From Planctomycetota bacterium (lineage in GTDB: Bacteria; Planctomycetota; J058; J103), in the NCBI GenBank assembly GCA_026004615.1, contig BPJM01000004.1:328223-392222 (forward strand): a DNA stretch of 64,000 nt, written 5' to 3'. A program made the translations under genes and the position numbers. Below, in pieces: positions 47,341 through 58,166 of the stretch; position 1 is the stretch's first letter, and every line of letters starts with the position of its first letter. Below the pieces are notes generated by a model. It worked only from the letters and a program-made list of their open reading frames with translations, ran no database searches and was not told the origin of the DNA.

Positions 47341-47362
47341 GCCGCCGCGCATGCGCGGCGGC
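47341..47362. repeat. Perfect 22-bp palindrome
   Basis: Arms GCCGCCGCGC and GCGCGGCGGC around a central AT, perfectly self-complementary. It sits between the minus-strand promoter and a plus-strand TTGACA in the dnaK upstream region, so it could be an operator or a transcript hairpin. High GC content makes GC palindromes commoner by chance. Confidence 0.6.
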
Positions 47363-47604
47363 GGCGCAGGCGCCACATTGACAGCGGGCTGGCATGCGGG
47401 TGCCGATCCGGCACCCGGGACCGATGCCCGCCGGGGAGGCGGACTCCCGGCAGGCCCGCTGAGGCTGCCGCACCTTGGTGTTGCGCCGGCGGCCGGCTGT
47501 GGGTGCTGCGTGGCACGGCGATTGCACGGGATCGCCCGGAGCGCGTGGCGCCCCCGTACGGATCGCGAAAGCGCGAGGGCTGAGACAGCGGAGCGTGGAG
47601 AGAC

Positions 47605-49551
<1,947 letters not shown>

Positions 49552-49557
49552 CCGCGC

Positions 49558-49593
49558 CGAGCCGGGGGGCGCCCGGACGCGCCCCCCGGCTCG
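49558..49593. terminator. Strong hairpin between dnaK and the TPR-peptidase gene
   Basis: A 15-bp perfect stem (arms 49558-49572 and 49579-49593) with a 6-base loop, 6 bases past the dnaK stop and before the convergent gene's stop at 49630. No T-tract, so it is likely a bidirectional stem-loop terminator. Confidence 0.6.
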
Positions 49594-49629
49594 CGGGCCG
49601 CGCGGCCGCCGGGCGGGCGCGGCGGCGCC

Positions 49630-52578
49630 TCACCGGCTGGGCCGCGCCGCCGGGGCCGGTGCCAGAGGGCCGGCGCGGCGCGGTGCGCCGCCTGGCAGCG
49701 CAGGTGCAGGCGCAGGCTCCGCGGTGGGGCTCGGAGGGGCGGGCCCGGTGGCGCCGCCGGCGGCACGGCCGGTGCGCAGCCGCTCGACCTCGGTCCGGGT
49801 GCGGCTGGTGAGGGCATCCTCGGGATCCAGCACGGCCAGCACCGCGAGTTCGCGCTCGATCCGCTCCGGCGCGACGTCGAGCCGGGCATAGAGCTGCGCC
49901 AGTTCGGCGTGCGCCAGCGGATGCCGCGGTTCCACCCACAGCACCTGCTCCAGCCGGCGGCGCGCCTCCTCCAGCCGGCCCTCGGCGAGGGCACGCTGGG
50001 CCAGCTCCATCCACAGCTCGAAGTCGTTCGGGCTCAGCGCAGCGATCTCCTCTTCGATCTCGCGCCGCCGCTGCTGCTCGCCCAGCTCGCCGAGCAGCTG
50101 GCGCAAGGCGTGCAGCACCTCCAGGCTGCGCGGCAATAGCCGGCGGGCGGCCTCCAGCTCGGCGAGCGCCCGCCGCAGGTCGCGCCGCTGGGGTGCCGCC
50201 GGGTCGCGCTCGGCGAGCAGCCGCGCCCGCCCCAGGTGTGCGGCGAGCGGATCGCAGCTGCCGAGCGCCAGCGCTTCGGCGAACAGCGCCAGCGCCCGGT
50301 CCTTCTGCCCCCGGTGCAGTGCCAGCCGCGCATCCACGAGCCGCGCGTCCCCGCTCTGGGGGTCGAGCTCGAGCAGCCGGCCGGCGGCGATCTCGGCGTC
50401 CGCCCACCGGCCGAGGTCCGCGCAGCCGAGCGCGTAGTGCGCGAGCGCCTGCACATCGTCCGGACGCCTGCGCGCCTGGACGGCGAGCTGCGACAGCTCC
50501 TCTGCGGAGCGCACCGCGGGGCGGTAGCGCTGCGCACCGAGCTGTGCGGCCAGCCAGGTGCGGAAACGCGCATCGAACTCCGCCGGCGCCATCCCGCTCA
50601 CCTGCTCGATCGCCACCGCCATCGGGGTCCCCGCACGGCACGCATCGAGCAGGGCGAGGATCGCTTCCATGCCGCGCAGCTGCTCGAGCCAGCGGCAGAT
50701 CATCCCGCCCTGGTAGTAGCTGAGCATGACCTGGCCGGGGAACCGGGGCTTGCTGAAGCCCTGATCGAGCTCCAGCACCCCGAGGATCTGATCGCGCGCG
50801 AGCGCATCGCGCAGCGCCACGTCCCAGCTCCGCACCCAGGCGGGGTCGCCCTTGGACTCCTCCAGCACGCTGATCCCCTCGGTCAGCCAGCGCGGCACCC
50901 GGTAGCCGGAGCGCTCCAGCGCCGCCACGTGGGCGAGCTCGTGCCACAGCACCTGCGCCCAGCCGTGGGTCCCGGGCGGAAAGGCCGCGGGCGAGGCGAG
51001 GGCGACCACCCGCCAGAACGTCACCCCCGAGGCCGGGATGAAGCGGTGGCCGGCCGCGCGCACCGAGAAGTCCTCCAGATGCGGGAACACCTCGAGCAGG
51101 ATGCGGCCCTCGAGCCGTTGCACGCCGTAGCGCGCTGCCAGTTCTCGCCACGCGCGCTCGGCGAACGGCTCCAGGTAGGGTCGCAGCCAGGGCGCCTCGT
51201 CGCGGTCGAGCCGGATCGTGAAGTGCTCGGTCTCGAACGTCACGAAGCGGCGTTCCAGCACCTCGAGCAGCTCCAGCATGTTGTAGACGAACAGATCGTA
51301 GGGATCGGCCTGGTGGGCGCGCTCCAGCACGGCGCGCGCCTGCGCCTCCTCGCCCACCCGCATCGCCGCCAACCCGAGCTGGCCGTACGCCGGCCAGTAC
51401 TCCGCGTCCGCCTCCAGCGCCTGGCGCGCCTCCAGGTACGCCTCGCGATACCGGTAGCGCCGATCCAGGTGCCCGGCCAGCCGGCGGTGGACCTCGGCGC
51501 GCATCGCGGGTGGCGCCTGGGCGGCGAGCCGGGCCCGCAATGCCGCGGCGGGCTCGCTCCGCCCCGCGAGCTCGAGCGCCGCCAGCTGGGCGCCCAGCGC
51601 GCGCGGCTGCTGGGGCGCGCGCGCGAGCGCCTGCTCGAGCGCCGCCAGTGCCTCGTCGTACAACGCGTCGCCGATCAGCATCTCGGCGCGCAGCACCAGC
51701 GCCCGCACGTGGCGCGGGTCGGTCGCGAGCGCGGCCGCGATGGCCTGGTGCGCGCGCTCGTAGCTCTCGGTGCCGCTGTAGAGGTCCTCGAGATGGGTCT
51801 CGGCCAGCAGCGCGTTGGCATCGGGGTCGCGCGGGTTGCGCTCGAGCACGCGCCGCAACAGCCGCCGCGCTTCGGGCAGGTCCCACTTCTCCAGATACAG
51901 CTCCGCCCATTCGACCAGTACGGCCGGGTCCTGGCCGATCCGCCATGCCTGCTGGTAGAACCGGCGCGCCTCCTCGGCGAAGGGGCGGATGTGCTCGCGC
52001 GCAAGCGCCGGCAGGCGTTCGGCCGCGCGTGCGGCGCGTGCGAGCGCCAGCAGCTCCTCCGCGCCGAGTGCCTCGGTCGCAGTCCGCCGGTACAGCTCGA
52101 AGCAGCGGCGCGCATGCTCGGTGGCCTGCTCGCGCTCGCCGCGCGCCACCAGCAGCTCGGCGAGCGCGGCGTGCAGGCGGAGCGACTCCGGGCTTCGTGC
52201 CAGCTGCTGGCGCAGCACTGCTTCGGCCTGCGCGGGCGCGCGCGCCGCCAGCAGCCGCGCCCGCCACAGGGCGACCTCGAGCGGTGCCGCCACCTCGGCC
52301 TGCGCGAGCAGGGCCTGGGCCTCGTCCTCGCGCCCCTGCGCCAGCGCCGCCCGCACCGCCAGCTGCAGCGCCGCCGCGTTCCGAGGCTCCTCCTCCAGCA
52401 CCGCCGCCGCAGCCTCGGCGGCCTCGCGGTAGGCGCCGGCGAACAGCTTGTCGCGCGCATAAGCGAGCACCGGATCGTCCGCGGCGCGTGCCCGCGGCGC
52501 GGGCGGGCCGGCGAGCCAGCCCGCCACCGAGACCGCGAGCAACGCCAGCACCCGACCTCCGAGCGCGCTCCGCTTCAT
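49630..52578 (-). CDS. Exported TPR protein with a gluzincin-type (HExxH) peptidase domain
   Basis: 982 residues. A signal peptide (LALLAVSVAGWLAG ... ARAA) is followed by TPR helices up to about residue 450. A peptidase-MA-like domain of about 465-690 has the zinc motif HELAH (H545, E546, H549) in AQVLWHELAHVAALE and a third ligand Glu near 566 (PRWLTEGIS). More TPR units follow to about 925, then a Pro/Ala-rich tail. Such proteins are found in myxobacteria and relatives; substrates are unknown. ATG 52578 has GGAGGAGG just upstream. Confidence 0.85.
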   Translation of the reverse strand: MKRSALGGRVLALLAVSVAGWLAGPPAPRARAADDPVLAYARDKLFAGAYREAAEAAAAVLEEEPRNAAALQLAVRAALAQGREDEAQALLAQAEVAAPLEVALWRARLLAARAPAQAEAVLRQQLARSPESLRLHAALAELLVARGEREQATEHARRCFELYRRTATEALGAEELLALARAARAAERLPALAREHIRPFAEEARRFYQQAWRIGQDPAVLVEWAELYLEKWDLPEARRLLRRVLERNPRDPDANALLAETHLEDLYSGTESYERAHQAIAAALATDPRHVRALVLRAEMLIGDALYDEALAALEQALARAPQQPRALGAQLAALELAGRSEPAAALRARLAAQAPPAMRAEVHRRLAGHLDRRYRYREAYLEARQALEADAEYWPAYGQLGLAAMRVGEEAQARAVLERAHQADPYDLFVYNMLELLEVLERRFVTFETEHFTIRLDRDEAPWLRPYLEPFAERAWRELAARYGVQRLEGRILLEVFPHLEDFSVRAAGHRFIPASGVTFWRVVALASPAAFPPGTHGWAQVLWHELAHVAALERSGYRVPRWLTEGISVLEESKGDPAWVRSWDVALRDALARDQILGVLELDQGFSKPRFPGQVMLSYYQGGMICRWLEQLRGMEAILALLDACRAGTPMAVAIEQVSGMAPAEFDARFRTWLAAQLGAQRYRPAVRSAEELSQLAVQARRRPDDVQALAHYALGCADLGRWADAEIAAGRLLELDPQSGDARLVDARLALHRGQKDRALALFAEALALGSCDPLAAHLGRARLLAERDPAAPQRRDLRRALAELEAARRLLPRSLEVLHALRQLLGELGEQQRRREIEEEIAALSPNDFELWMELAQRALAEGRLEEARRRLEQVLWVEPRHPLAHAELAQLYARLDVAPERIERELAVLAVLDPEDALTSRTRTEVERLRTGRAAGGATGPAPPSPTAEPAPAPALPGGAPRRAGPLAPAPAARPSR

Positions 52579-52687
52579 GCCCTCCTCCCGCCTGCGGCAC
52601 TCTCCGGCGCGGCCCGCGCGCCGGTGCCGGGCAGCGGCGCCGCGGCTGGCTGCGCCGCCGAGCCGGGGCCAGCTGCGGCACGGCAGC

Positions 52688-53677
52688 TCACGTTCCGATC
52701 TCGAGCACGACCTTTTGGCCCGCCGGTCCCCGCGCCTGCGCCGGCGGCGGGAACGCGAGCGCGAACGCCTCCTCGATGCGCTCCAGCGGCAGCCGCGCCG
52801 CGATCGCGCGCTCGGGGGTGAGCTCGCCCGCCGCCAGGGCCTGCAGCGCCGGCTCGAACGGCCCGCAGCGCGAACCGACCACCGTCACCTCGTCGACGAC
52901 CACCGGCGCCAGCTCCACGGTGTGCGCACCGGCGCAGGTCGTCTTCAGCACGACGGTGCCGCGGGGGCGCACCAGGCGCAGCGCCTGAGCCAGCCCGTCG
53001 GGATGGCCGGTCGCCTCGACGACGATCTCGGCCGTACCCGGTGGCGGCGCCTCCTCGCTGCCGAGCACCGCGGTCCGCACGCCCCGCGCGGCGAGTCCGG
53101 CCAGCGAGGCGGCGCGCCGGCCCAGCACCGTGACCTCCGCGCCCGCGAGCACCAGCACCTCGGCGATCAGCCGCCCGAGCTTGCCCGGCCCCAGCACCAC
53201 CGCCTCGCGGCCGCACACCGCCACCTGTTCCAGGATCGCGAAGGCCGCTGCCAGCGGCTCGGCGAACAGCGCGCGTTCGGTCGGCAGCTCCGCGGGCAGC
53301 GGGTGCAGGTTGGCGACCGGCAGACAGAGGTGGGTCGCGAACGCGCCGTCGCGGCCCAGGATGCCGAGCACGGTGCGGTGGCGGCAGTGGCGCGGCAGCC
53401 CCTCCGCGCACAGATCGCACTGCCCGCACGCCGCGTTGATCTCGCCGACCACCCGCTGGCCGACCAGCTCCGGCCGCGCCGGGGCGGCGAGTACCTCGCC
53501 CACGAACTCGTGGCCCGCCACGCCGCGGAATCCCATGTAGCCGCGCCGCAGCTCGCGGTCGGTGCTGCACAGTCCCGCCAGCAGCACGCGCACCAGCGCC
53601 TCGCCAGGCGGCGGTACCGGATCGGCGCGCTCCTCGAGCCGGATACCCCCCTGGCCGTCGAACACCGCAGCCAGCAA
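52688..53677 (-). CDS. Zinc-dependent MDR alcohol dehydrogenase family protein
   Basis: 329 residues. Catalytic zinc ligands: C37 in LLAGLCSTDREL and the GHEFVGEV histidine/glutamate. The structural zinc cluster is CGQCDLCAEGLPRHC (four cysteines). The NAD(P) fold is VVLGPGKLGRLIAEVLVLAGAEV. Probably oxidises an alcohol or polyol with NAD+; the substrate is unknown. TTG 53677 has AGAGG 5 nt upstream and fits the family start. GTG 53665 is an alternative. A promoter is proposed at 53756-53783. Confidence 0.85.
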   Translation of the reverse strand: MLAAVFDGQGGIRLEERADPVPPPGEALVRVLLAGLCSTDRELRRGYMGFRGVAGHEFVGEVLAAPARPELVGQRVVGEINAACGQCDLCAEGLPRHCRHRTVLGILGRDGAFATHLCLPVANLHPLPAELPTERALFAEPLAAAFAILEQVAVCGREAVVLGPGKLGRLIAEVLVLAGAEVTVLGRRAASLAGLAARGVRTAVLGSEEAPPPGTAEIVVEATGHPDGLAQALRLVRPRGTVVLKTTCAGAHTVELAPVVVDEVTVVGSRCGPFEPALQALAAGELTPERAIAARLPLERIEEAFALAFPPPAQARGPAGQKVVLEIGT

Positions 53678-53755
53678 TCGTGCCTCTCTCCGCGTGGATC
53701 CGCGCCGGGCCGGGTGCTCCGCCTCGGGCAGCGCGGCCGCCGGCCCCGGTCCCCC

Positions 53756-53783
53756 AGGATAGCAGTTCGCGGCCGGGGGTGAA
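53756..53783 (-). promoter_or_regulatory. Candidate promoter of the MDR dehydrogenase gene
   Basis: TTCACC (53783-53778), 16-bp spacer, TATCCT (53761-53756); four matches in each box. Divergent from the queA promoter 56 bp away. Confidence 0.4.
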
Positions 53784-53838
53784 GGACGGTGCGGGCGGGA
53801 GCCGGCGGCGGCCGGCTCGCCACCCCGCGTCCGCGGTG

Positions 53839-53865
53839 TTGCGCCCGCCGGTGCGCGGCTATGAT
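53839..53865 (+). promoter_or_regulatory. Candidate promoter of queA
   Basis: TTGCGC (53839-53844), a rather short 15-bp spacer, and TATGAT (53860-53865; five of six). The queA ATG is 20 nt further on. Confidence 0.4.
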
Positions 53866-53884
53866 GGCGCGCCGGACGAGGGCC

Positions 53885-54925
53885 ATGCGACTCGAGGATC
53901 TGGACTACGAGCTGCCGCGCGAGGCGATCGCGCAACAGCCGGTCGAGCCGCGCGACGCCAGCCGGCTCATGGTCGTGCCGCGCGGCGGCGGCGCGGCCGC
54001 GCACCGCCGCTTCCGCGACCTGCCGGAACTCTTGCGCCCGGGCGATCTGCTGGTGCTGAACGATACGCGCGTGTTGCCGGCGCGGCTGCAGGGCGTGCGC
54101 CTGCCCGGCGGCGGGCGGGTGGAATGCCTGCTGGTGCGCGAGCGCGCCCCAGGGCTGTGGGAGGCGATGGTCCGGCCGGGCCGGCGGGTGCGCGAGGGGG
54201 TGCGGCTGGTGCTCGCGGGCGGGGAGCTACGGTGCGAGGTACGGGCCCGGCTGTCCGGTGGCCTGCGGCTGCTCGCCTTCGGCGATGGAGCGGATCTGGG
54301 GCCGCGCCTGGAGCAGCTGGGACAGATGCCGCTGCCGCCTTATATCGACCGGCGAGCCGCGCCGCCCGAGGTGCACCGGCGCGATCGCGAGCGCTACCAG
54401 ACGGTCTTCGCCCGGAACCCCGGCGCGGTGGCGGCGCCGACGGCGGGACTGCACTTCACCACCGAGCTGCTGGGGCGGCTGGAGGCCGCCGGCATCGAGC
54501 TCGCCTGGGTGACGCTGCACGTCGGACCCGGCACCTTCCTGCCCATCACGACTCCGGATCCGCGCGCGCACCCCATGCACTCCGAGCGCTACGCCTGCCC
54601 GCCGGTGACCCTGCAGGCGTTGCGGCGCACCCGCGCCGCGGGCGGGCGCATCGTGGCCTGCGGCACCACGGTGGTGCGGGTGCTGGAGTCGATCGCCGCC
54701 GGCGCCCCGCCCGCGGGCGAGACGCAGCTCTACATCTGTCCGCCCTACCGCTTCGCCGCGATCGACGCGCTGATCACCAACTTCCACCTGCCGCGCTCCA
54801 CCTTGCTGCTGCTGGTGGCGGCGCTGCTCGAAGGGGGGCTCGAGCGGCTGAAGGCGCTGTACGCCGAGGCGCTCGCCGCCGGCTACCGGTTCTACAGCTA
54901 CGGCGACGCGATGCTGATCATCTAG
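53885..54925 (+). CDS. queA: S-adenosylmethionine:tRNA ribosyltransferase-isomerase
   Basis: 346 residues, full length. Conserved stretches include LPREAIAQQPVEPRDASRLM, LLVLNDTRVLPARL, GQMPLPPYIDR, APTAGLHFT, WVTLHVGPGTF, CGTTVVRVLES and LITNFHLPRSTLLLLVAA. It adds the epoxycyclopentane ring to queuosine in tRNA. ATG 53885 has GAGG 4 nt upstream. No other queuosine gene (tgt, queG) is in the window. A stem-loop follows the stop. Confidence 0.97.
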   Translation: MRLEDLDYELPREAIAQQPVEPRDASRLMVVPRGGGAAAHRRFRDLPELLRPGDLLVLNDTRVLPARLQGVRLPGGGRVECLLVRERAPGLWEAMVRPGRRVREGVRLVLAGGELRCEVRARLSGGLRLLAFGDGADLGPRLEQLGQMPLPPYIDRRAAPPEVHRRDRERYQTVFARNPGAVAAPTAGLHFTTELLGRLEAAGIELAWVTLHVGPGTFLPITTPDPRAHPMHSERYACPPVTLQALRRTRAAGGRIVACGTTVVRVLESIAAGAPPAGETQLYICPPYRFAAIDALITNFHLPRSTLLLLVAALLEGGLERLKALYAEALAAGYRFYSYGDAMLII

Positions 54926-54927
54926 CT

Positions 54928-54949
54928 GGATCGGTGGCCAGACCGATCC
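54928..54949. terminator. Stem-loop after queA
   Basis: Perfect 8-bp stem GGATCGGT/ACCGATCC with a 6-base loop, two bases past the queA stop and upstream of the convergent glnE end. No T-tract; possible bidirectional terminator. Confidence 0.5.
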
Positions 54950-55000
54950 GTATCGCAGTGCCGGGCGTGGGGCGCGGCCGCGCCCGTGCGAGCAGGCGGC

Positions 55001-58000
55001 TCAGCGCACCAGCTGCTCGAAACGGGCGCGCACCCGGCGGCGGGTGTGGGCGAGTTCCTGCAGCATCGCGTCTTCGGCCGTGCGGCGGCGGGTATCGACG
55101 TAGCCCAGGCTGCGGGCCAGCGCACGGCGGGCGGCGGGCTCGAGGGGCAGCGCGCACACCCGCCGGCCCTCGCGCAGGCGCAGGCGCAGCTCGACCGTCC
55201 GCAGCAACTGGTAACCCGTCAAAAGATCGATGAACGCGTCGGTGGCGAGATGGCCCGCCGCCGCGAGCGCGCGCAGCGCTGCCACCGTGCCCGGGGCCCG
55301 CACCGCTGGCGGGCTGCCGCGACAGCGCAGGCGCAGGAACGCACAGGCGAAGTCGATATCGAGCAGCCCGCCGGGGCCGCGCTTGAGGTCGTCCGGGCCG
55401 GCGGCCGCCTGCTCCAGCCGCGCGCGCATGGCGCGGGTCTGCGCGGCGAGCTCTGCCGGCGGTGCCGCGTAGATCGCGTCCTGGATCGCCCGCACCACCT
55501 CGGCGCCGGCCGCCAGCTCGCCCGCCACCGCGCGGAGCCGGCTCGCCGCCAGCCGCTCCCAGACCTCGGCGCGGCCGCCGGTGCAGTAGTAGTGCACGAG
55601 CTGCTCGGCCGGCGCCACCAGGGCGCCGGCTCCTCCCTCCGGCCGCAGCCGCACGTCCACGTCATACAGGGCCAGCTCCTCCATCCGGCGCATGAAGAGC
55701 TGGCCGGAGCGTTCCATGCGCTCGGCGAGCTCGAGCCGCTCGCCACCGGACAGTTCCGCCGCGCCGCCCCAGCACAGCACCAGGTCGAGGTCGGAGCCGT
55801 AGCCGAGTTCCCCGCCGCCGAGCGTGCCTGCGCCGAGCACGGCCAACCACGCCCCGTCCGGCAGTGCTCCCCACCGCTGCTCCGCCTCGGCCAGCACCAG
55901 CTCCATGACGCGCCGTAGCACCGCCTCCGCCAGCGCGGTGAGCGCCGCGCTCAGGTTGGCCAGGTTGAGCCGCCCGCCCAGATCCCGGAGTCCGGCCAGC
56001 AGCAGCGCGGTGCGGTGCACCGCGCGTATCCCTTCCAGCGGCGACTCGGGATGCGCCGCGCGCATGCGCTCGAGCGCCCGCTCGGTATCCAGCTCCGCCC
56101 GCGTGAGCAGCAGGTCGACGACCTCGTCGGTCAGCCCCGGGTTGCGGCGCAACAGCTCGTTGAGGTGGGGGGAGTCCGAGGCCAGGCGCACGAACAGCGC
56201 CAGCGCATCCGGTTCGTGGTGGAGCAGCTGATAGAACGCCCCCTTGGCGCCGAGCGTGGCGACGGTGCGTTCCAGCCGGGCGAGCGTGCCGTCCGGGTCG
56301 GGGCAGGCTGCGATGGCGGCGAGCAGGCGCGGCGCCAGGCTCGCCAGCAGCGCGCGCGTGCGCGGCGCCACCTCGCCGAAGCGGCCCTTCTGGGTGGCCA
56401 GGCGCTCGAGCTCGCGGTAGGCGGCCGCCGGGTCGCGGAATCCATAGGCCGCGAGCACGCGCGCGATGCGCTCCGGGGGCGGCGCCGGATCCAGCACCAG
56501 ATCGCTCGCCTCGGCCCCGAGCTGGTCACTGGTGGCCTCGCGGAACAGGCCGTGCAGGCTCCGCTCGAGCAGCTGCTGCGCCCGCCGGCGGTGGCGGGCG
56601 AGCAGCGCCACCATCCGCGCGGGGCCGGCCGGCCCCCCGAGTCCCAGCCGGCCCGCCAGGGCGCGCTGTCCCGCGCTGTCCTCCGGCAGCCGGTGCAGGC
56701 GCTGGCCCTCCGCCGTCATGAGCCGGTGTTCGACCAGGCGCAGCCAGCAATAGGCCGCGCGGGCGCGCCGCGCCGCCTTCCGCCCCAGACACCCCGCTCG
56801 CACCAGCCGCGCGATGGCCTCCAGGGTGCCCGGCACGCGCAGCTCGGGCCGCTCCGGGCCGTGTAGCAGCTGCAGGAACTGCACCGCGAACTCCAGGTCG
56901 CGCAGCCCACCCGGGCCCTCCTTGATGTCGTCGCCGCGCGGGCGGGCGCGCGCTTCCAGCTGGCGCTTGAGCGCCTGGATGTCGGCGATCGCCTGCACGT
57001 TCAGATAGCCCCGGTGCACGAACGGCTCGAGCGCCCGCAGCAGCCGCTGGCCGAGCGCGAGGTCGCCCGCGATCGGCCGCGCCTTGAGCAGCGCCTGCCG
57101 CTCCCAGGTGCGGCCGCGGCTCTGGTAGTAGCGCACCGCGCTGCCGACGCCAACCGAGACGGGGCCGCGGCTGCCCTCGGGGCGCAGCCGCAGATCGACC
57201 CGGTACAGCCGCGGGGCCTGCTCTCCGCCCGCGAGCACCGCCAGGATCTCCCGCCCGAGCGCCCCGAAGACCTCGGCCGGCCCGCCCGGGGCGGCGCGGG
57301 CAGGGGGCCAGTCCTCGTCGTGACAGAACAACAGATCGATATCCGAGCTGAAGTTGAGCTCGGAGCCGCCGAGCTTGCCGAGCGCGATGACGCAGAACGG
57401 CAACGGCTGGGCCTGCGGCGGCGAACCAGCGCGCTGTGCGGCGGCACCGCCCGGCGCGAGCACCGGATGGCGGCGCGCCGCGCGCGCCCGTCCCTGCGCC
57501 AGCGCCGCCTCCACCGCGGCCTCCGCCAGCTGGGAGAGCTGCTGCGCGGTCCAGGCGAACGGCTGGCCGCGCACCACGTCGCGCCAGCCGATCTCCAGCA
57601 GCGCCAGCCGCCAGGACTCGAACAGCTCGGCCGGGGTGCGCGCGCTGGCCAGCCGCGCGCGCAGCGCCGGCTGTGCGCGCGGCTGCGCCGCCGCCCCGGC
57701 GGCGAGCGCGGCCACCATCTCGGGCGCGGCGGCGAGCGCCTCGGCATACAGCCGGCTCTCGGCGGCGAGCGCGAGCAGGGTCCGCCGCTGGGGGGGGCTG
57801 CCGACGATTGCGGCCAGCCAGCGCCCGGGCTCCGCCAGCGCCTCGCTCCAGCGTTCCAGGTTGGCGAGTCCCCGGTCGGGGGCTCCGGTGGCGGCGAGCT
57901 CGGAGACCAGCCGCCGCGCGCACCGCCGCACCGCCTCGCCGCCCGGCGCTGCCGCTGCCAGCCGCTCCAGCCGCCGCCGCGCGCTCGCGGGGTCGGTGAA

Positions 58001-58063
58001 GCCGGCCCAGCCGAGCTCGCGAACGCCGGGCAGCCCCCCGCTCGCAGCCCCCCGCTCGCTCAT
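55001..58063 (-). CDS. glnE: Glutamine synthetase adenylyltransferase/deadenylase
   Basis: 1020 residues with the two nucleotidyltransferase domains of GlnE. The first has ALGKLGGSELNFSSDIDLL, the second LGAGTLGGGELGYGSDLDL, each followed by helical GlnD-linker-type regions. GlnE adds or removes AMP on glutamine synthetase according to nitrogen status through PII. In the second domain the usual K of GKLGG is Thr (GTLGG). ATG 58063 starts MSERGAASGG without a strong ribosome-binding site. It follows the TolC-family gene on the same strand after 103 bp. Confidence 0.94.
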   Translation of the reverse strand: MSERGAASGGLPGVRELGWAGFTDPASARRRLERLAAAAPGGEAVRRCARRLVSELAATGAPDRGLANLERWSEALAEPGRWLAAIVGSPPQRRTLLALAAESRLYAEALAAAPEMVAALAAGAAAQPRAQPALRARLASARTPAELFESWRLALLEIGWRDVVRGQPFAWTAQQLSQLAEAAVEAALAQGRARAARRHPVLAPGGAAAQRAGSPPQAQPLPFCVIALGKLGGSELNFSSDIDLLFCHDEDWPPARAAPGGPAEVFGALGREILAVLAGGEQAPRLYRVDLRLRPEGSRGPVSVGVGSAVRYYQSRGRTWERQALLKARPIAGDLALGQRLLRALEPFVHRGYLNVQAIADIQALKRQLEARARPRGDDIKEGPGGLRDLEFAVQFLQLLHGPERPELRVPGTLEAIARLVRAGCLGRKAARRARAAYCWLRLVEHRLMTAEGQRLHRLPEDSAGQRALAGRLGLGGPAGPARMVALLARHRRRAQQLLERSLHGLFREATSDQLGAEASDLVLDPAPPPERIARVLAAYGFRDPAAAYRELERLATQKGRFGEVAPRTRALLASLAPRLLAAIAACPDPDGTLARLERTVATLGAKGAFYQLLHHEPDALALFVRLASDSPHLNELLRRNPGLTDEVVDLLLTRAELDTERALERMRAAHPESPLEGIRAVHRTALLLAGLRDLGGRLNLANLSAALTALAEAVLRRVMELVLAEAEQRWGALPDGAWLAVLGAGTLGGGELGYGSDLDLVLCWGGAAELSGGERLELAERMERSGQLFMRRMEELALYDVDVRLRPEGGAGALVAPAEQLVHYYCTGGRAEVWERLAASRLRAVAGELAAGAEVVRAIQDAIYAAPPAELAAQTRAMRARLEQAAAGPDDLKRGPGGLLDIDFACAFLRLRCRGSPPAVRAPGTVAALRALAAAGHLATDAFIDLLTGYQLLRTVELRLRLREGRRVCALPLEPAARRALARSLGYVDTRRRTAEDAMLQELAHTRRRVRARFEQLVR

Positions 58064-58166
58064 GGCCCTGCGCTGGCCGGGCCGCCGGCGCGGCCTCGCC
58101 CTCCGGCCGCCGGCCGCCTGGCCGCGCCGGCCCGGAAGGGGGGGCAAAGGGGTGGTCGCCCCGCGC

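Larger units (their letters stand above)
47223..47604. other. Divergent intergenic region upstream of dnaK
   Basis: No supported gene. It holds a good minus-strand promoter, a perfect palindrome and a plus-strand TTGACA at 47378-47383 without a matching -10. No CIRCE element (inverted TTAGCACTC) and no clear sigma-32-type promoter for dnaK were found. Confidence 0.6.

Noticed and set aside
47223..47604. CIRCE or sigma-32-type heat-shock control of dnaK
   Set aside because: No TTAGCACTC inverted repeat and no matching heat-shock promoter boxes found.
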